Counted from the stretch's first letter, positions 28,292 through 36,528 are shown. The stretch: 64,000 bases of DNA from Bacteroides sp. (GCA_019416685.1 DXWV01000072.1:14583-78582); one strand, 5' to 3'. The notes: generated from the sequence alone by a model not told the origin. A program made the numbers and translations.

Positions 28292-28926
28292 TTTGTCTTT
28301 TTTCCTAAAACATACGTTTCAAGGTCATCTATTTCTTCCGGGGTCAATACAGTATAATCACCACCCGACTGGATAATAATACGACATGCCATCTCAAAAA
28401 ACATGGCACGTTCAAAAGCTTCATCAAAATCTTTACCACACACTACCTGCCCATGTTTTAGTAATAACACCGAATTATGATCCTTCATCCCGTCAATTAC
28501 TCCTTGAGCCAGTTCTTTCGAACCAGGACGATAATAAGGAACCACCGGAATTTCGCTACCTACGTGACAAGGTATTTCGGCTGTTACATTAAAGTTTGTG
28601 GGACGATTCTTCATACAAGCCACCGCGGTTGCATAATGTGATTGAAAATGAAGTACTACATTCACATCCGGACGCTCACGAAGAACGCCAAAATGAAAGC
28701 CGCTCTCCATAGAAGGTTTTACGCCATTCAAAACTTCACCGGTGGAAAGACGACAAATTGAAACTTTTTCCTTTGGTAAAGAGGGTACCCATGATCCTGT
28801 ACCGGTAATCAAAACTTCATCACCGATACGCCATGAAATATTTCCACTACTACAGATTGTTAGATTGGCATCACCTACACGATGTGCCTGAGCCATAAAC
28901 TGCTCGATTTGTTCATTTGTTATCAT
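28288..28926 (-). CDS. fucA: L-fuculose-phosphate aldolase (class II, zinc)
   Basis: This 212-residue zinc aldolase splits L-fuculose-1-phosphate into dihydroxyacetone phosphate and L-lactaldehyde. It shows NLTICSSGNISWRIGDEVLITG (phosphate binding), PSMESGFHFGVLRERPDVNVVLH with the conserved acidic residue and the HFQSHYATA zinc histidines, and SVLLLKHGQVVCGKDFDEAF with the later histidine. Length matches the family. It overlaps fucK by 4 bp. A 172-bp inverted-repeat element separates it from fucI upstream. Confidence 0.92.
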   Translation of the reverse strand: MITNEQIEQFMAQAHRVGDANLTICSSGNISWRIGDEVLITGTGSWVPSLPKEKVSICRLSTGEVLNGVKPSMESGFHFGVLRERPDVNVVLHFQSHYATAVACMKNRPTNFNVTAEIPCHVGSEIPVVPYYRPGSKELAQGVIDGMKDHNSVLLLKHGQVVCGKDFDEAFERAMFFEMACRIIIQSGGDYTVLTPEEIDDLETYVLGKKTK

Positions 28927-28960
28927 AATGCTTATTACAATTTTTAAGTACTGTATCTTA

Positions 28961-29132
28961 GAGCCTGTTTAAATTTTCCTCTTAAAAGTTTTTATCAGTT
29001 TATTTTGAGTTTATTTTCGGTCTGTTTCCCTGTTTTTACTCGTCAGATAGCCCGCTATCCTCCTCATAAAACCAGAAAAACATCCTCAAAAATAACTCTC
29101 AAAATAATACTGAGCAAAATTTAAACAGGCTC
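28961..29132. mobile_element. MITE-like palindromic element between fucI and fucA
   Basis: Perfect terminal inverted repeats (GAGCCTGTTTAAATTTT at 28,961-28,977 and its complement at 29,116-29,132) bound a 172-bp non-coding element flanked by TTA on both sides, a possible 3-bp target duplication. Inner segments also pair imperfectly (CAGTTTATTTTGAGTTTATT with CAGTATTATTTTGAGAGTTA), and the centre holds GATAGC-cc-GCTATC. The whole element could fold into one long hairpin in the fuc mRNA. No transposase is encoded. Confidence 0.75.
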
Positions 29133-29162
29133 TTAATTAAATATCTCAACTGTTGATTCACA

Positions 29163-30935
29163 TTATTTATAGACAGGCCCGTAAACAGCACAAGCTCTGT
29201 AATCTGCCCCTTCTTTATCCATACCAAATGCATTCCATGCAGCAGGGCGGAAGATCTTATCATCTTCTACATTGTGCATACAAACAGGAATACGAAGCAT
29301 AGAAGCCATGGTTATCAGATCTTGTCCGATGTGCCCGTAACTAATAGCACCATGGTTAGCTCCCCAATTGTTCATGACAGAATATACATCTCTGAAAGCC
29401 GGTTTGTCGCAAAGACGGGGTACAAACCAGGTAGTAGGCCAAGTACGGTCCGTGCGTTCATCCAACAATTTATGAATTTCCGGATCAATCTCAACGGTCC
29501 ATCCTTCTGCAATCTGCAAAACCGGCCCAAGCCCTTTCACCAGATTCAGACGCATCATAGTGACAGGCATACCACCTTTTGAGAGGAAATTGGATGAAAA
29601 ACCACCTCCACGGAAATAATCACGGTTGGCTGGATACCAGGTTGTAGCCTCCAGACACTTTTCCACCTCTACCTCTGTGATATCCCAATAAGGTTTCATT
29701 ACCGGTTCACCTTGTGTATTGGTTTGTTGTCCCGTACCATCCAATGTGGTAGCACCGGAATTTATTAAATGAATAATACCATTGGCTGCTCTTCCGGTAA
29801 GTTCCTTTCCTGTCACACGTTTCACAGCCTCCGGGCTCCAATAAGTGCGTACATCCGAGAAGATTTGTGCACGGTTGGTCAACAAATGTCCAAAAAGCAT
29901 GGCGACTCCGTTGCAGGCATCGTTTTCTGTTGCCACCACATAGGCTTCACGAATCCCATTCCAGTCAAAAGAGGTATTTAATAAAGCTTCGGAATAGTCT
30001 CCGTTCGGATAGAAATCAGTCCATTGGCGTTGTCCCTGAAAACCTGCAGCGATAGCATTGTGTCCCAAAGCTTCTTCTTTGAATCCCATCTCACGTAATT
30101 TCGGGTTTCCTTGCATCAGATCACGCATTATAATGGTCATCTTCACAATAAATTCCCAATCTTCATCCTTCTGTTCACGGGTTTTCGTCTTTTCAGGGAT
30201 ATTGATATCTTTTCCTTCATTTTTCTTGCAATATTTTTCAGTCCATGCCATTGCTTTCACGAACTCCTCCTTATCATAAATACCTTCAGTCATACGACGG
30301 ATTATTTCAGTCAAATCGACAGATTCGTTACGCATTCCCAAATATTCCTGAAAGAAATCCGGATTAACAATAGATCCGGCAATACCCATGGAAACACTAC
30401 CCATAGAAAGGTAAGATTTACCTCGCATGGTAGCTACAGCCTGTGCAGCACGGGCAAATCGAAGAATCTTTTCCGCCACATCAGCAGGAATAGAGTTATC
30501 ATTCAAGTCCTGTACATCACGTCCGTAAATGCCAAAAGCAGGCAATCCTTTCTGAGCATGCCCGGCCAATACAGCAGCCAGATAGACAGCTCCCGGGCGT
30601 TCGGTTCCATTAAATCCCCATACGGCTTTCGGATAGTAAGGATTCATATCCATTGTTTCGGCACCATAGCACCAACAGGAAGTTACAGTGATAGTAGCTC
30701 CTACTCCTTCGCGCTCAAACTTCTCTGCACACGCCGCACTCTCAGCAACACGCCCAATCGTACCATCAGCAATTACACACTCCACAGGAGAGCCATCACC
30801 ATTTTTCAGACTCGTAGAAATTAATTCGGCTACTGCTTTAGCCAGATTCATCGTCTTTTCTTCAAGGCTCTCACGTACGCCACCCTGGCGGCCATCAATC
30901 GTGGGACGAATCCCAATTTTCGGATACTTTTTCAT
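29163..30935 (-). CDS. fucI: L-fucose isomerase
   Basis: This 590-residue cytoplasmic, Mn2+-dependent enzyme converts L-fucose to L-fuculose, the first step of the pathway. The N-terminus KYPKIGIRPTIDGRQGGVRE is a FucI signature, and length matches the family (about 590). VVATENDACNGVAMLFGHLLT carries the metal-binding Glu and Asp, and the C-terminal NWGANHGAISYGHIGQDL carries the conserved His region. It starts 28 bp from the shared operator-like site and has its own predicted promoter. Downstream lies the palindromic element and then fucA. Confidence 0.96.
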   Translation of the reverse strand: MKKYPKIGIRPTIDGRQGGVRESLEEKTMNLAKAVAELISTSLKNGDGSPVECVIADGTIGRVAESAACAEKFEREGVGATITVTSCWCYGAETMDMNPYYPKAVWGFNGTERPGAVYLAAVLAGHAQKGLPAFGIYGRDVQDLNDNSIPADVAEKILRFARAAQAVATMRGKSYLSMGSVSMGIAGSIVNPDFFQEYLGMRNESVDLTEIIRRMTEGIYDKEEFVKAMAWTEKYCKKNEGKDINIPEKTKTREQKDEDWEFIVKMTIIMRDLMQGNPKLREMGFKEEALGHNAIAAGFQGQRQWTDFYPNGDYSEALLNTSFDWNGIREAYVVATENDACNGVAMLFGHLLTNRAQIFSDVRTYWSPEAVKRVTGKELTGRAANGIIHLINSGATTLDGTGQQTNTQGEPVMKPYWDITEVEVEKCLEATTWYPANRDYFRGGGFSSNFLSKGGMPVTMMRLNLVKGLGPVLQIAEGWTVEIDPEIHKLLDERTDRTWPTTWFVPRLCDKPAFRDVYSVMNNWGANHGAISYGHIGQDLITMASMLRIPVCMHNVEDDKIFRPAAWNAFGMDKEGADYRACAVYGPVYK

Positions 30936-30963
30936 AATCTATGATTTAATAAATAAAACATTT

Positions 30964-30997
30964 CAAAACCATGCTGAACTGTGCCGAAGCAAAGAGA
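30964..30997 (-). promoter_or_regulatory. fucI promoter and putative FucR operator
   Basis: The minus strand reads TCTCTTTG (30,990-30,997; six of eight to TAnnTTTG), then CTTTGC-n9-GTTCAGCATGGTTTTG (operator-like 16-mer at 30,964-30,979). The fucR promoter has the same 6-mer, the same 9-nt spacing and a 14/16 identical 16-mer. A repressor bound here would sit at about +4 to +20 of the transcript. No full dyad is evident. Confidence 0.65.
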
Positions 30998-30998
30998 T

Positions 30999-31020
30999 AA
31001 AAAAGGATCATAAAGATCCT
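30999..31020 (-). terminator. Intrinsic terminator overlapping the fucR stop codon
   Basis: On the minus strand AGGATC-TTTAT-GATCCT is followed by TTTTTT. The 6-bp stem contains the last codons and the TGA of fucR (31,008-31,010). It should end fucR transcripts just before the fucI promoter. Confidence 0.7.
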
Positions 31021-31988
31021 CTCAACCGCACTTCAGTGGGAAGATAAGTATGTATTTGCTTACCCGAAAGAATAAAATCAGCAGCTAAAGTCCCCATCTT
31101 TTCCCAATCAATACTCAACGTAGTAATCCCTTTATCAATGACTTCGTAAGCCGGCGTTTCGTTGTAAGCCAGCAAACCGAAATCTTCACCACATGTAAGT
31201 CCGTTTATACGACTTTGTTTGATAAGGCTAACCACATCCAGCTGCCTGATAGCTATATATACCTCTCCCTTACTAATCTTTATCTCATCCATATTGTCTA
31301 TCACTTCACACTCAAACTGGTGATCTGTACAAAATTTACGGAAACTAATGCAAGTGCTTTGAGGATGTTTAGTTCCTTTTACGAATAGTAGAATCAGCTT
31401 TCTGTAATGTCGTAATCTGTCAACAAGCTGTAACAATGCCTGATAAAAAGCACCATCAAAATCCTGACATATATAAGAGTAGTCCTTTTTATCAAACTTG
31501 CCGAAATCGAGTAGTAAAAGTTTAGAAGGATTTATTTTATAAAGATCAGAAGAAAATTTTTCATTATCGAAGTTCATTACGACATATTTGTTATAACGTC
31601 CGAGAGACTCACGCAGAATAGCATTAAACAAACGTTCATTATATTGATGAAACCACAAATCGACCTTATAACGAACCGATAGATGTTTAATAAAACTATT
31701 ATAAAGCGTATCTTTGAAAGGAGAATATTCATCAAGCAACAATAAAATACTTTTCTGCCTGTTTACTACATAATAACCTTTGCCTGGAGTAGAATCAATA
31801 ATACCCCTATCTTTCAAATCTAAAAAAGCCTTAAAGACCGTGTCACGTGACACTTTATAATATTGACTTAGCTGATTAATGGAAGGCAATGCGTCTTCAG
31901 CCTTATACTTGCCTATTGAAATATCCTGGCTGATGAGATCAGCCAATTGTTTCACTTTAGTAGTTTGTTGTCCGAAAATGATTTCCAT
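31008..31988 (-). CDS. fucR: GntR-family transcriptional regulator of fucose use
   Basis: This 326-residue regulator starts at ATG 31,986-31,988 (MEIIFGQQTTKVKQLADLIS); an in-frame start at 32,042 is rejected because it would place the start upstream of the predicted transcription start. The N-terminal winged helix (DALPSINQLSQYYKVSRDTV ... STPGKGYYV, about 30-75) is GntR type. The rest resembles a LacI/periplasmic-binding sugar sensor (LLLLDEYSPFKDTLY ... DFILSGKQIHTYLPTEVRLR). In B. thetaiotaomicron, FucR represses the fuc operon and responds to L-fucose. Near-identical sites downstream of both the fucR and fucI promoters support autorepression plus control of fucI. Confidence 0.92.
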   Translation of the reverse strand: MEIIFGQQTTKVKQLADLISQDISIGKYKAEDALPSINQLSQYYKVSRDTVFKAFLDLKDRGIIDSTPGKGYYVVNRQKSILLLLDEYSPFKDTLYNSFIKHLSVRYKVDLWFHQYNERLFNAILRESLGRYNKYVVMNFDNEKFSSDLYKINPSKLLLLDFGKFDKKDYSYICQDFDGAFYQALLQLVDRLRHYRKLILLFVKGTKHPQSTCISFRKFCTDHQFECEVIDNMDEIKISKGEVYIAIRQLDVVSLIKQSRINGLTCGEDFGLLAYNETPAYEVIDKGITTLSIDWEKMGTLAADFILSGKQIHTYLPTEVRLRGSL

Positions 31989-32023
31989 ACAATTAGAATT
32001 AAAAAGGTAGTGGGCATGGAATA

Positions 32024-32080
32024 CACAACTATGCTGAACCATCCTGGTGCAAAGTAAAGTAATTTATTTAAAATCAACAA
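32024..32080 (-). promoter_or_regulatory. fucR promoter and putative FucR operator
   Basis: The minus strand has TTG at 32,078-32,080, a 20-bp spacer, TTACTTTG at 32,050-32,057 (seven of eight to TAnnTTTG), then nine bases and GTTCAGCATAGTTGTG (32,024-32,039). The last element matches the fucI site at 14 of 16 positions with identical spacing. Confidence 0.68.
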
Positions 32081-32346
32081 GAAAAAAGAGTATGTTCTAC
32101 AACACGAAAGACACGATCTGAAAAAACTGAATTACACACTATACAGATTTATCCGCAGCGAACACAATGAATCCAAACTCAAATCAATAGAATTCGCACT
32201 TCTTTAAAAACACCTGGTTCCAAATAAATATCCGAAAAGAAATACTGATACCAAATATTTCCACTACAAATTCATTATTACATTAGATAGATATCTTCAC
32301 ACCTGTACATACATTCTAAAGACGAATAAAAGAGTATGATAATATA

Positions 32347-32401
32347 GTGATAGCCATTCGCTGCAAATCGACATTATTTAGATACCCTTATAGGCTATCA
32401 C
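32347..32401. promoter_or_regulatory. 9-bp inverted repeat upstream of the small membrane-protein gene
   Basis: GTGATAGCC (32,347-32,355) and GGCTATCAC (32,393-32,401) are perfect inverted repeats 37 bp apart, just ahead of a near-consensus -7 element (TATCTTTA, 32,414-32,421). They could be an operator or a structured upstream region. The remainder of the 404-bp gap from 32,043 holds only the fucR promoter. Confidence 0.4.
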
Positions 32402-32446
32402 AAATAAAATTAGTATCTTTACCCCGAAACTTTAAAAAGTATTATC

Positions 32447-32842
32447 ATGGCACACCGTCTGAACACTAATAAACAATTTATGGTAGGTAATGGTATTCTG
32501 GCATTTGCCGTTATTTTTATCGTAGTAGTCTTTGTTTATATGAGCATGAGGCTACAACGCGAAAAAGAAGCAGACCGTCATTTTATCGAAACATACACTA
32601 TTAATCTGACAAAAGGATTTGTTGGCGATTCGCTCTCACTCTTTGTTAATGATAGCCTGATAATGAACAAACAGATATCAGAAGAACCTGTCACTGTAGA
32701 AATAGGACGATTTGCAGAAGAAAGCGCATTAATGATTGTGGATAATATTACGGAACATGTATCTGTTTTTGATTTGAGCGAAAAGGGAGGCGACTATCGA
32801 TTTGAAAAGGATACGGACGGTATAAAACAACTGGCACGCTAA
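32447..32842 (+). CDS. Small single-pass membrane protein, function unknown
   Basis: This 131-residue protein has a short basic N-terminus, one membrane helix (GNGILAFAVIFIVVVFVYMSM, about 15-34 in the protein, written here in overlapping short view) and a 90-residue soluble part that is rich in acidic residues. The orientation is probably N-in, with the soluble domain in the periplasm. It matches no family I can name with confidence. It stands alone between the fucR promoter and a repeat array, on the plus strand. Strong coding character (regular frame, plausible promoter) supports a real gene. Confidence 0.75.
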   Translation: MAHRLNTNKQFMVGNGILAFAVIFIVVVFVYMSMRLQREKEADRHFIETYTINLTKGFVGDSLSLFVNDSLIMNKQISEEPVTVEIGRFAEESALMIVDNITEHVSVFDLSEKGGDYRFEKDTDGIKQLAR

Positions 32843-32867
32843 GCATAGATTCTCTTAATTATAAAAA

Positions 32868-32966
32868 TACGTATTTAACAGCACGTTAATTACCTATTTA
32901 ACAAGGTGTTAAAATGCATACTTTATACTTATAAAGTACGTACTTTTTAATAAGGTGTAATACAAG
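32868..32966. repeat. Tandem array B1: units of about 23 bp with TACGTA-like core
   Basis: TACGTA or variant cores begin at about 32,868, 32,891, 32,915, 32,937 and 32,961 (spacing 22-24). The array includes TATTTAAC-nn-GGTGTTAA and AAAGTACGTACTTT. The same family recurs at 62,571-62,666. It lies between two convergent genes. Confidence 0.75.
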
Positions 32967-32981
32967 TGTATAAAGAGGATT

Positions 32982-33689
32982 TTAAATATCTGTTTTGTAC
33001 TTCTTCAGTTCTTCACGCAATTCAAAAGCTTTGCCATCAGTCATAGAGTTTAATAATGCCCAAAAACGATCTCCATGGTTCATTTCACGCGTATGGCTGA
33101 GTTCATGAAGCAAAACATAATCAATTAAGTGCTTAGGTAACAGAACCAGAAAATAAGACAGATTTATAGTTTTCCGGGCCGAACAACTTCCCCATCGACC
33201 ACGGCTGGAGTTAATCTTCACACTTTTATAAGGTAATTTATACCGTTCGGACAGCATATAAAGCCTTGGAGGAAGAATAATTTTTGCATTTCTTCTGAGA
33301 GCCTCCTCTATAACTTTACGCAACCACACTTGCAGATTCTCATCTGTAAAGTCAGCAGAAGGTGGACAAATAATACGCATTTCACCCAATTCTGAATGAG
33401 CCAGAAACTTATCACGCTGTCCACTAACAAGTGACAATTTAAAATATTCGGCATCGATATGGTAATTGAGATCTATCAATGGACGAACCACTTTCTCCTT
33501 AAGCCCGCGTAGCTTTACACGCAACTGATCTATAGCATTCGTAACATCAGCAGAGGTAGTTCCAGGAGGTACACTTACATAAATTGCATCACTCTTTGTA
33601 CGAAAAACAAGACTCCTTGCACGCGCATTAACACGTATGATCAAAGTGCCTAACTCATTATCTTCAATTATCCTATCCATTCCTTTCAT
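32982..33689 (-). CDS. YgjP-like zinc metallopeptidase domain protein (DUF45)
   Basis: This is a protein of about 235 residues, taking ATG at 33,687-33,689 as start (a GTG at 33,716 and an ATG at 33,680 are alternatives). The C-terminal region carries HELSHTREMNHGDRFW, the HExxH zinc motif with the third histidine of the YgjP/M48-like DUF45 family. RGRWGSCSARKTINLSYFLV just before it is also typical. The protein is probably cytoplasmic. Biological substrates of the family are poorly known. It is a monocistronic minus-strand gene, convergent with the small membrane protein and divergent from the DUF2807 gene. Confidence 0.85.
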   Translation of the reverse strand: MKGMDRIIEDNELGTLIIRVNARARSLVFRTKSDAIYVSVPPGTTSADVTNAIDQLRVKLRGLKEKVVRPLIDLNYHIDAEYFKLSLVSGQRDKFLAHSELGEMRIICPPSADFTDENLQVWLRKVIEEALRRNAKIILPPRLYMLSERYKLPYKSVKINSSRGRWGSCSARKTINLSYFLVLLPKHLIDYVLLHELSHTREMNHGDRFWALLNSMTDGKAFELREELKKYKTDI

Positions 33690-33864
33690 ACATCTGCAAA
33701 TAAACAAATAATCCACCGGAAGAACAAATACAATATAGTAAAATCAGAGTAAGCGATGGTTAATCCATATTTCATTAGATATTAATACGAAAAAATCAAG
33801 ATAAGATGCAACTTTACCATAATAAACTACGTCTAATTATACAGAAACCCCAAAAAGAAAAAAG

Positions 33865-34614
33865 ATGAAGACAAATTTAACAGTACTATTAGCAACAGCT
33901 ACACTCTTAGCCTGCTTACTGACCAGTTGTACCTTTATAACCGATAAATCAGAAGGATTAAAACCAAGTAAGAAATCTATCACCAGAGATTATGAGATTA
34001 AAAATTTCACTGCAATAGATGCCAATACAGTGAGTAATATCCACTACACACAGGCCACAGACGGAAAATGTTCTCTCCAGATATCCGGGCCGGACAATTT
34101 TGTTAACCTGATACAGGTTTCGGTAAAAGGCAATACATTGATGCTTACAATGGATAAACAGCAGAAAATCAGAAATACCAAAAATCTAAAAATTATAGTA
34201 AGCTCCCCTAATCTGGACCGTATTAACTTTAAAGGTGTAGGAGATATCAACATTGAAAATAAACTCATAACCAACACACTCGACATAGAGAGTAAAGGAG
34301 TGGGTAATATAAACATACAAGATCTTAGTTGCCAAAATCTGACAGTGAGTTCCATGGGAGTAGGAAATGTAAACTTGAAAGGTAAAGCAGAAAATGCTAA
34401 TCTCTATTCAAAAGGTGTGGGAGATGTGGAAGCCACGGACTTGGAAGCTATTCACGTAAAAGCTTCTTCCCATGGAGTAGGAAATATATCATGCAACGCT
34501 GTCGAGTCATTGGATGCTGCAGTGAGAGGTGTAGGAAGTATTCACTACAAGGGTTCGCCTGCACAAAAAACATTCAGTAAAAAAGGTGTGGGAAGTATAA
34601 AAAGTATAGAATAA
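33865..34614 (+). CDS. DUF2807 (head GIN domain) lipoprotein
   Basis: This 249-residue lipoprotein has the signal and lipobox ATLLACLLTSC (Cys about 22). The body is a DUF2807 auto-transporter-like adhesin head: successive beta-helix rungs repeat GVGDINIENK, GVGNINIQDL, GVGNVNLKGK, GVGDVEATDL and GVGNISCNAV about every 20 residues. The fold is expected to be a small right-handed beta-helix on the cell surface or in the periplasm. Function in Bacteroides is not established. It is monocistronic and is followed by an intrinsic terminator at 34,758. Confidence 0.85.
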   Translation: MKTNLTVLLATATLLACLLTSCTFITDKSEGLKPSKKSITRDYEIKNFTAIDANTVSNIHYTQATDGKCSLQISGPDNFVNLIQVSVKGNTLMLTMDKQQKIRNTKNLKIIVSSPNLDRINFKGVGDINIENKLITNTLDIESKGVGNINIQDLSCQNLTVSSMGVGNVNLKGKAENANLYSKGVGDVEATDLEAIHVKASSHGVGNISCNAVESLDAAVRGVGSIHYKGSPAQKTFSKKGVGSIKSIE

Positions 34615-34757
34615 GAAGAATTGTAGAAACAAAAACATCGGTAGCTTGTTACTTCAACGCAAAGATACTTCGGAGTCACAAAGGATTTCTTAATTCCAGG
34701 AACCGAATAGATTATTAAAATTCTCTCTTACATATAACTTATCTCTAACAGAGATAC

Positions 34758-34798
34758 AAAAAGGAAGTTTCCGTGAGGCAATTTCCTTTTTCTTTATT
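34758..34798 (+). terminator. Intrinsic terminator after the DUF2807 gene
   Basis: AAAAAGGAA (34,758-34,766) pairs with TTCCTTTTT (34,783-34,791) and is followed by a T-rich stretch (CTTTATT). It ends the plus-strand DUF2807 transcript. Confidence 0.75.
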
Positions 34799-34820
34799 CA
34801 TCCCTAATGATAGATAAACA

Positions 34821-34853
34821 TAATAAAAGGGCTACTGCATCACGCGGTAACCC
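34821..34853 (-). terminator. Intrinsic terminator of the sigma/DUF4252 operon
   Basis: On the minus strand GGGTTACCGC-gtgat-GCAGTAGCCC (one mismatch and one G-U pair) is followed by TTTTATTAT. It lies about 125 bp after the DUF4252 stop. Between the two convergent terminators and up to 34,976 I see no gene. Confidence 0.7.
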
Positions 34854-34976
34854 ATCTATTTAGTTAGTTTTATTTATAAAAATTTGAGAGAATTGAAACT
34901 TCACAGCCTCAAGTTGTTTTAATTAAGCACACTAACTATATTATATGTTTAAAGCAAATGAAAATGTCTCTTTTTA

Positions 34977-35459
34977 TCAAAAGCGTTTTGGCTTCATTGA
35001 AGCAGCCAATTTTGAGATAAACTCTGAACTCATATTACCTGTAAAATTAATCACAGAAAAATTATTCTTCCCATGCATTAACATCACCAGTTCAATAATC
35101 GTATCATTCTTTTTCCGTACCATAATCTGACAATTTTCGGCACCATCTTTGAAAGAAAGAAACGGTTCAAATCTTCCGGAATTCTTTTCTACTACTTTCA
35201 GAGCTTCATCATAATACTTTTGCCCTTTTACCTTTGCAGTAAGCATTTGCATACTCTTCAGATTAGATATTATTTCCAGAATTTCATCATCTTTTTCAGC
35301 ATCACTTTTCATTATTTCCTCCATCATTTTCGGACTGATAGTAACACAAGTCAGATTTGAATCTCCTTTATGTTCGGTCAGAAAACGAGAAGCAAAGTCC
35401 TGAGCTGATACAGCTACAGACAGCAATGTCATCCAGCACATTAAAAGAACGCTCTTCAT
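34977..35459 (-). CDS. DUF4252-family secreted protein
   Basis: This 160-residue protein has a signal peptide (MKSVLLMCWMTLLSVAVSAQ). The mature part (FLTEHKGDSNLTCVTISPKM ... NFTGNMSSEFISKLAASM) matches DUF4252, a family common behind ECF sigma factor genes in Bacteroidetes. It has no known activity. It is the last gene of a three-gene operon: its ATG touches the stop of the anti-sigma-like gene (1-bp overlap). It may be an effector or a regulatory accessory of that sigma system; that is inference from position only. Confidence 0.82.
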   Translation of the reverse strand: MKSVLLMCWMTLLSVAVSAQDFASRFLTEHKGDSNLTCVTISPKMMEEIMKSDAEKDDEILEIISNLKSMQMLTAKVKGQKYYDEALKVVEKNSGRFEPFLSFKDGAENCQIMVRKKNDTIIELVMLMHGKNNFSVINFTGNMSSEFISKLAASMKPKRF

Positions 35460-35968
35460 TATTTTTTTATCATATCGACTACACCTGCCCGCACACTGTC
35501 GGCCAAATGCTGGTCTTGCGATTTGTTGATTCCCTCAGACAATATCATTAAAGCAGAAGACACTTGTTTATAAGCTACTTCCGGATCATCATATGTATCT
35601 GTATAAGCATCATAATTATAATCCAAAGCTTCATCGGCAAAAATGGTATGTTGTGCTATACCACCCAGTGAAAACATTACAGCAACCACTGCAGCAGCTT
35701 TGAACAAAGGCATAAATCTTCCTACCAATGTCAAGCGTCTTGCCTTTACTACAGGCGTTTCTACCTGAGCAAGAATACGCACATCAAAGTCCTCACTCAG
35801 CCCAACTTCCTGCTGAGCCTGCTGATAAACAAACAGATCTCTATATTGAAGCAAATGAGCAGGCACCTTTTCCTGTGAGAAGAAAGTACGCAATTCTGAC
35901 TCTTCCTCTAAAGAAGTTTCACATTGCCAATATCGCTCCAAAAGCTGTTCTATATACTTATAGTCCAT
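35459..35968 (-). CDS. Putative anti-sigma-like single-pass membrane protein
   Basis: A 169-residue protein started at ATG 35,966-35,968, which overlaps the sigma-factor gene by 11 bp; an in-frame TTG at 35,983 is rejected. The cytoplasmic N-terminal part (MDYKYIEQLLERYWQCETSL, then EEESELRTFFSQ) is helical and resembles zinc-less anti-sigma N-domains. One membrane segment (FKAAAVVAVMFSLGG, about 88-108) and a short acidic periplasmic tail follow. Order sigma - membrane partner - secreted protein suggests sequestering of the sigma factor. I found no diagnostic anti-sigma motif, so the call rests on architecture and context. Confidence 0.65.
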   Translation of the reverse strand: MDYKYIEQLLERYWQCETSLEEESELRTFFSQEKVPAHLLQYRDLFVYQQAQQEVGLSEDFDVRILAQVETPVVKARRLTLVGRFMPLFKAAAVVAVMFSLGGIAQHTIFADEALDYNYDAYTDTYDDPEVAYKQVSSALMILSEGINKSQDQHLADSVRAGVVDMIKK

Positions 35969-36467
35969 ATTCTTCAATCTCAATATACTGTTGTTTCACT
36001 TTTTGTCTTGCTCTGAAGAGGTTCACTTTAACCTGTTCCTCCGTCAAATGCAGGACTTTTGCAATATCCTTATAACTTTCGCCCTCTATATCCCGCAACT
36101 GCATTATAAGTCTTTGTTTCTCCGGAAGTTCATTAATCAACCGATGAATAATCTTCATCCGTTCATCATTCACCAGCTGTTCATAAGGACCGGAAAGATC
36201 AATCTCTTCAGCCATATCCGAGGTAAGTTCTACGTTCTGAGCTTCTTTTTTTTGGCTCCTATCTATTGCTAAATTTTTTGCAACTATCAAACAATAAGCT
36301 TCAATAGACTCAAACTGCTTCCACTCATCACGTTTATTCCAGACTCGTATCATCGTGTCCTGAACTACATCCTCTGCTTCTGCCCTATCCAGGGTTATTC
36401 TAAGCGCCAATCGAAAGAGTTTATCTTTCAAAGGAAGTATGTCGTTTCGGAAACTGATTTCTTGCAT
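35958..36467 (-). CDS. ECF-type RNA polymerase sigma factor
   Basis: This 169-residue sigma-70 family factor has region 2 (RLALRITLDRAEAEDVVQDT, about 17-40) and region 4 (LPEKQRLIMQLRDIEGESYK, about 114-150) with the helix-turn-helix DIAKVLHLTEEQVKVNLFRA. There is no region 1 or 3, as in ECF sigmas. It heads the operon with an anti-sigma-like gene and DUF4252. A near-consensus -7 (TAACTTTT) lies about 30 bp upstream of the ATG. The stimulus is unknown; no SusC-type partner with an STN domain lies beside it. Confidence 0.93.
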   Translation of the reverse strand: MQEISFRNDILPLKDKLFRLALRITLDRAEAEDVVQDTMIRVWNKRDEWKQFESIEAYCLIVAKNLAIDRSQKKEAQNVELTSDMAEEIDLSGPYEQLVNDERMKIIHRLINELPEKQRLIMQLRDIEGESYKDIAKVLHLTEEQVKVNLFRARQKVKQQYIEIEEYGL

Positions 36468-36528
36468 CTCTATTAGAATGACGGGTGAGAATATAAAAAG
36501 TTACAGGTACAATCGTATTTTTTTTGAA

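Noticed and set aside
34945..35130. 61-codon plus-strand frame
   Set aside because: It is mostly antisense to the DUF4252 gene and lacks a promoter or family match.
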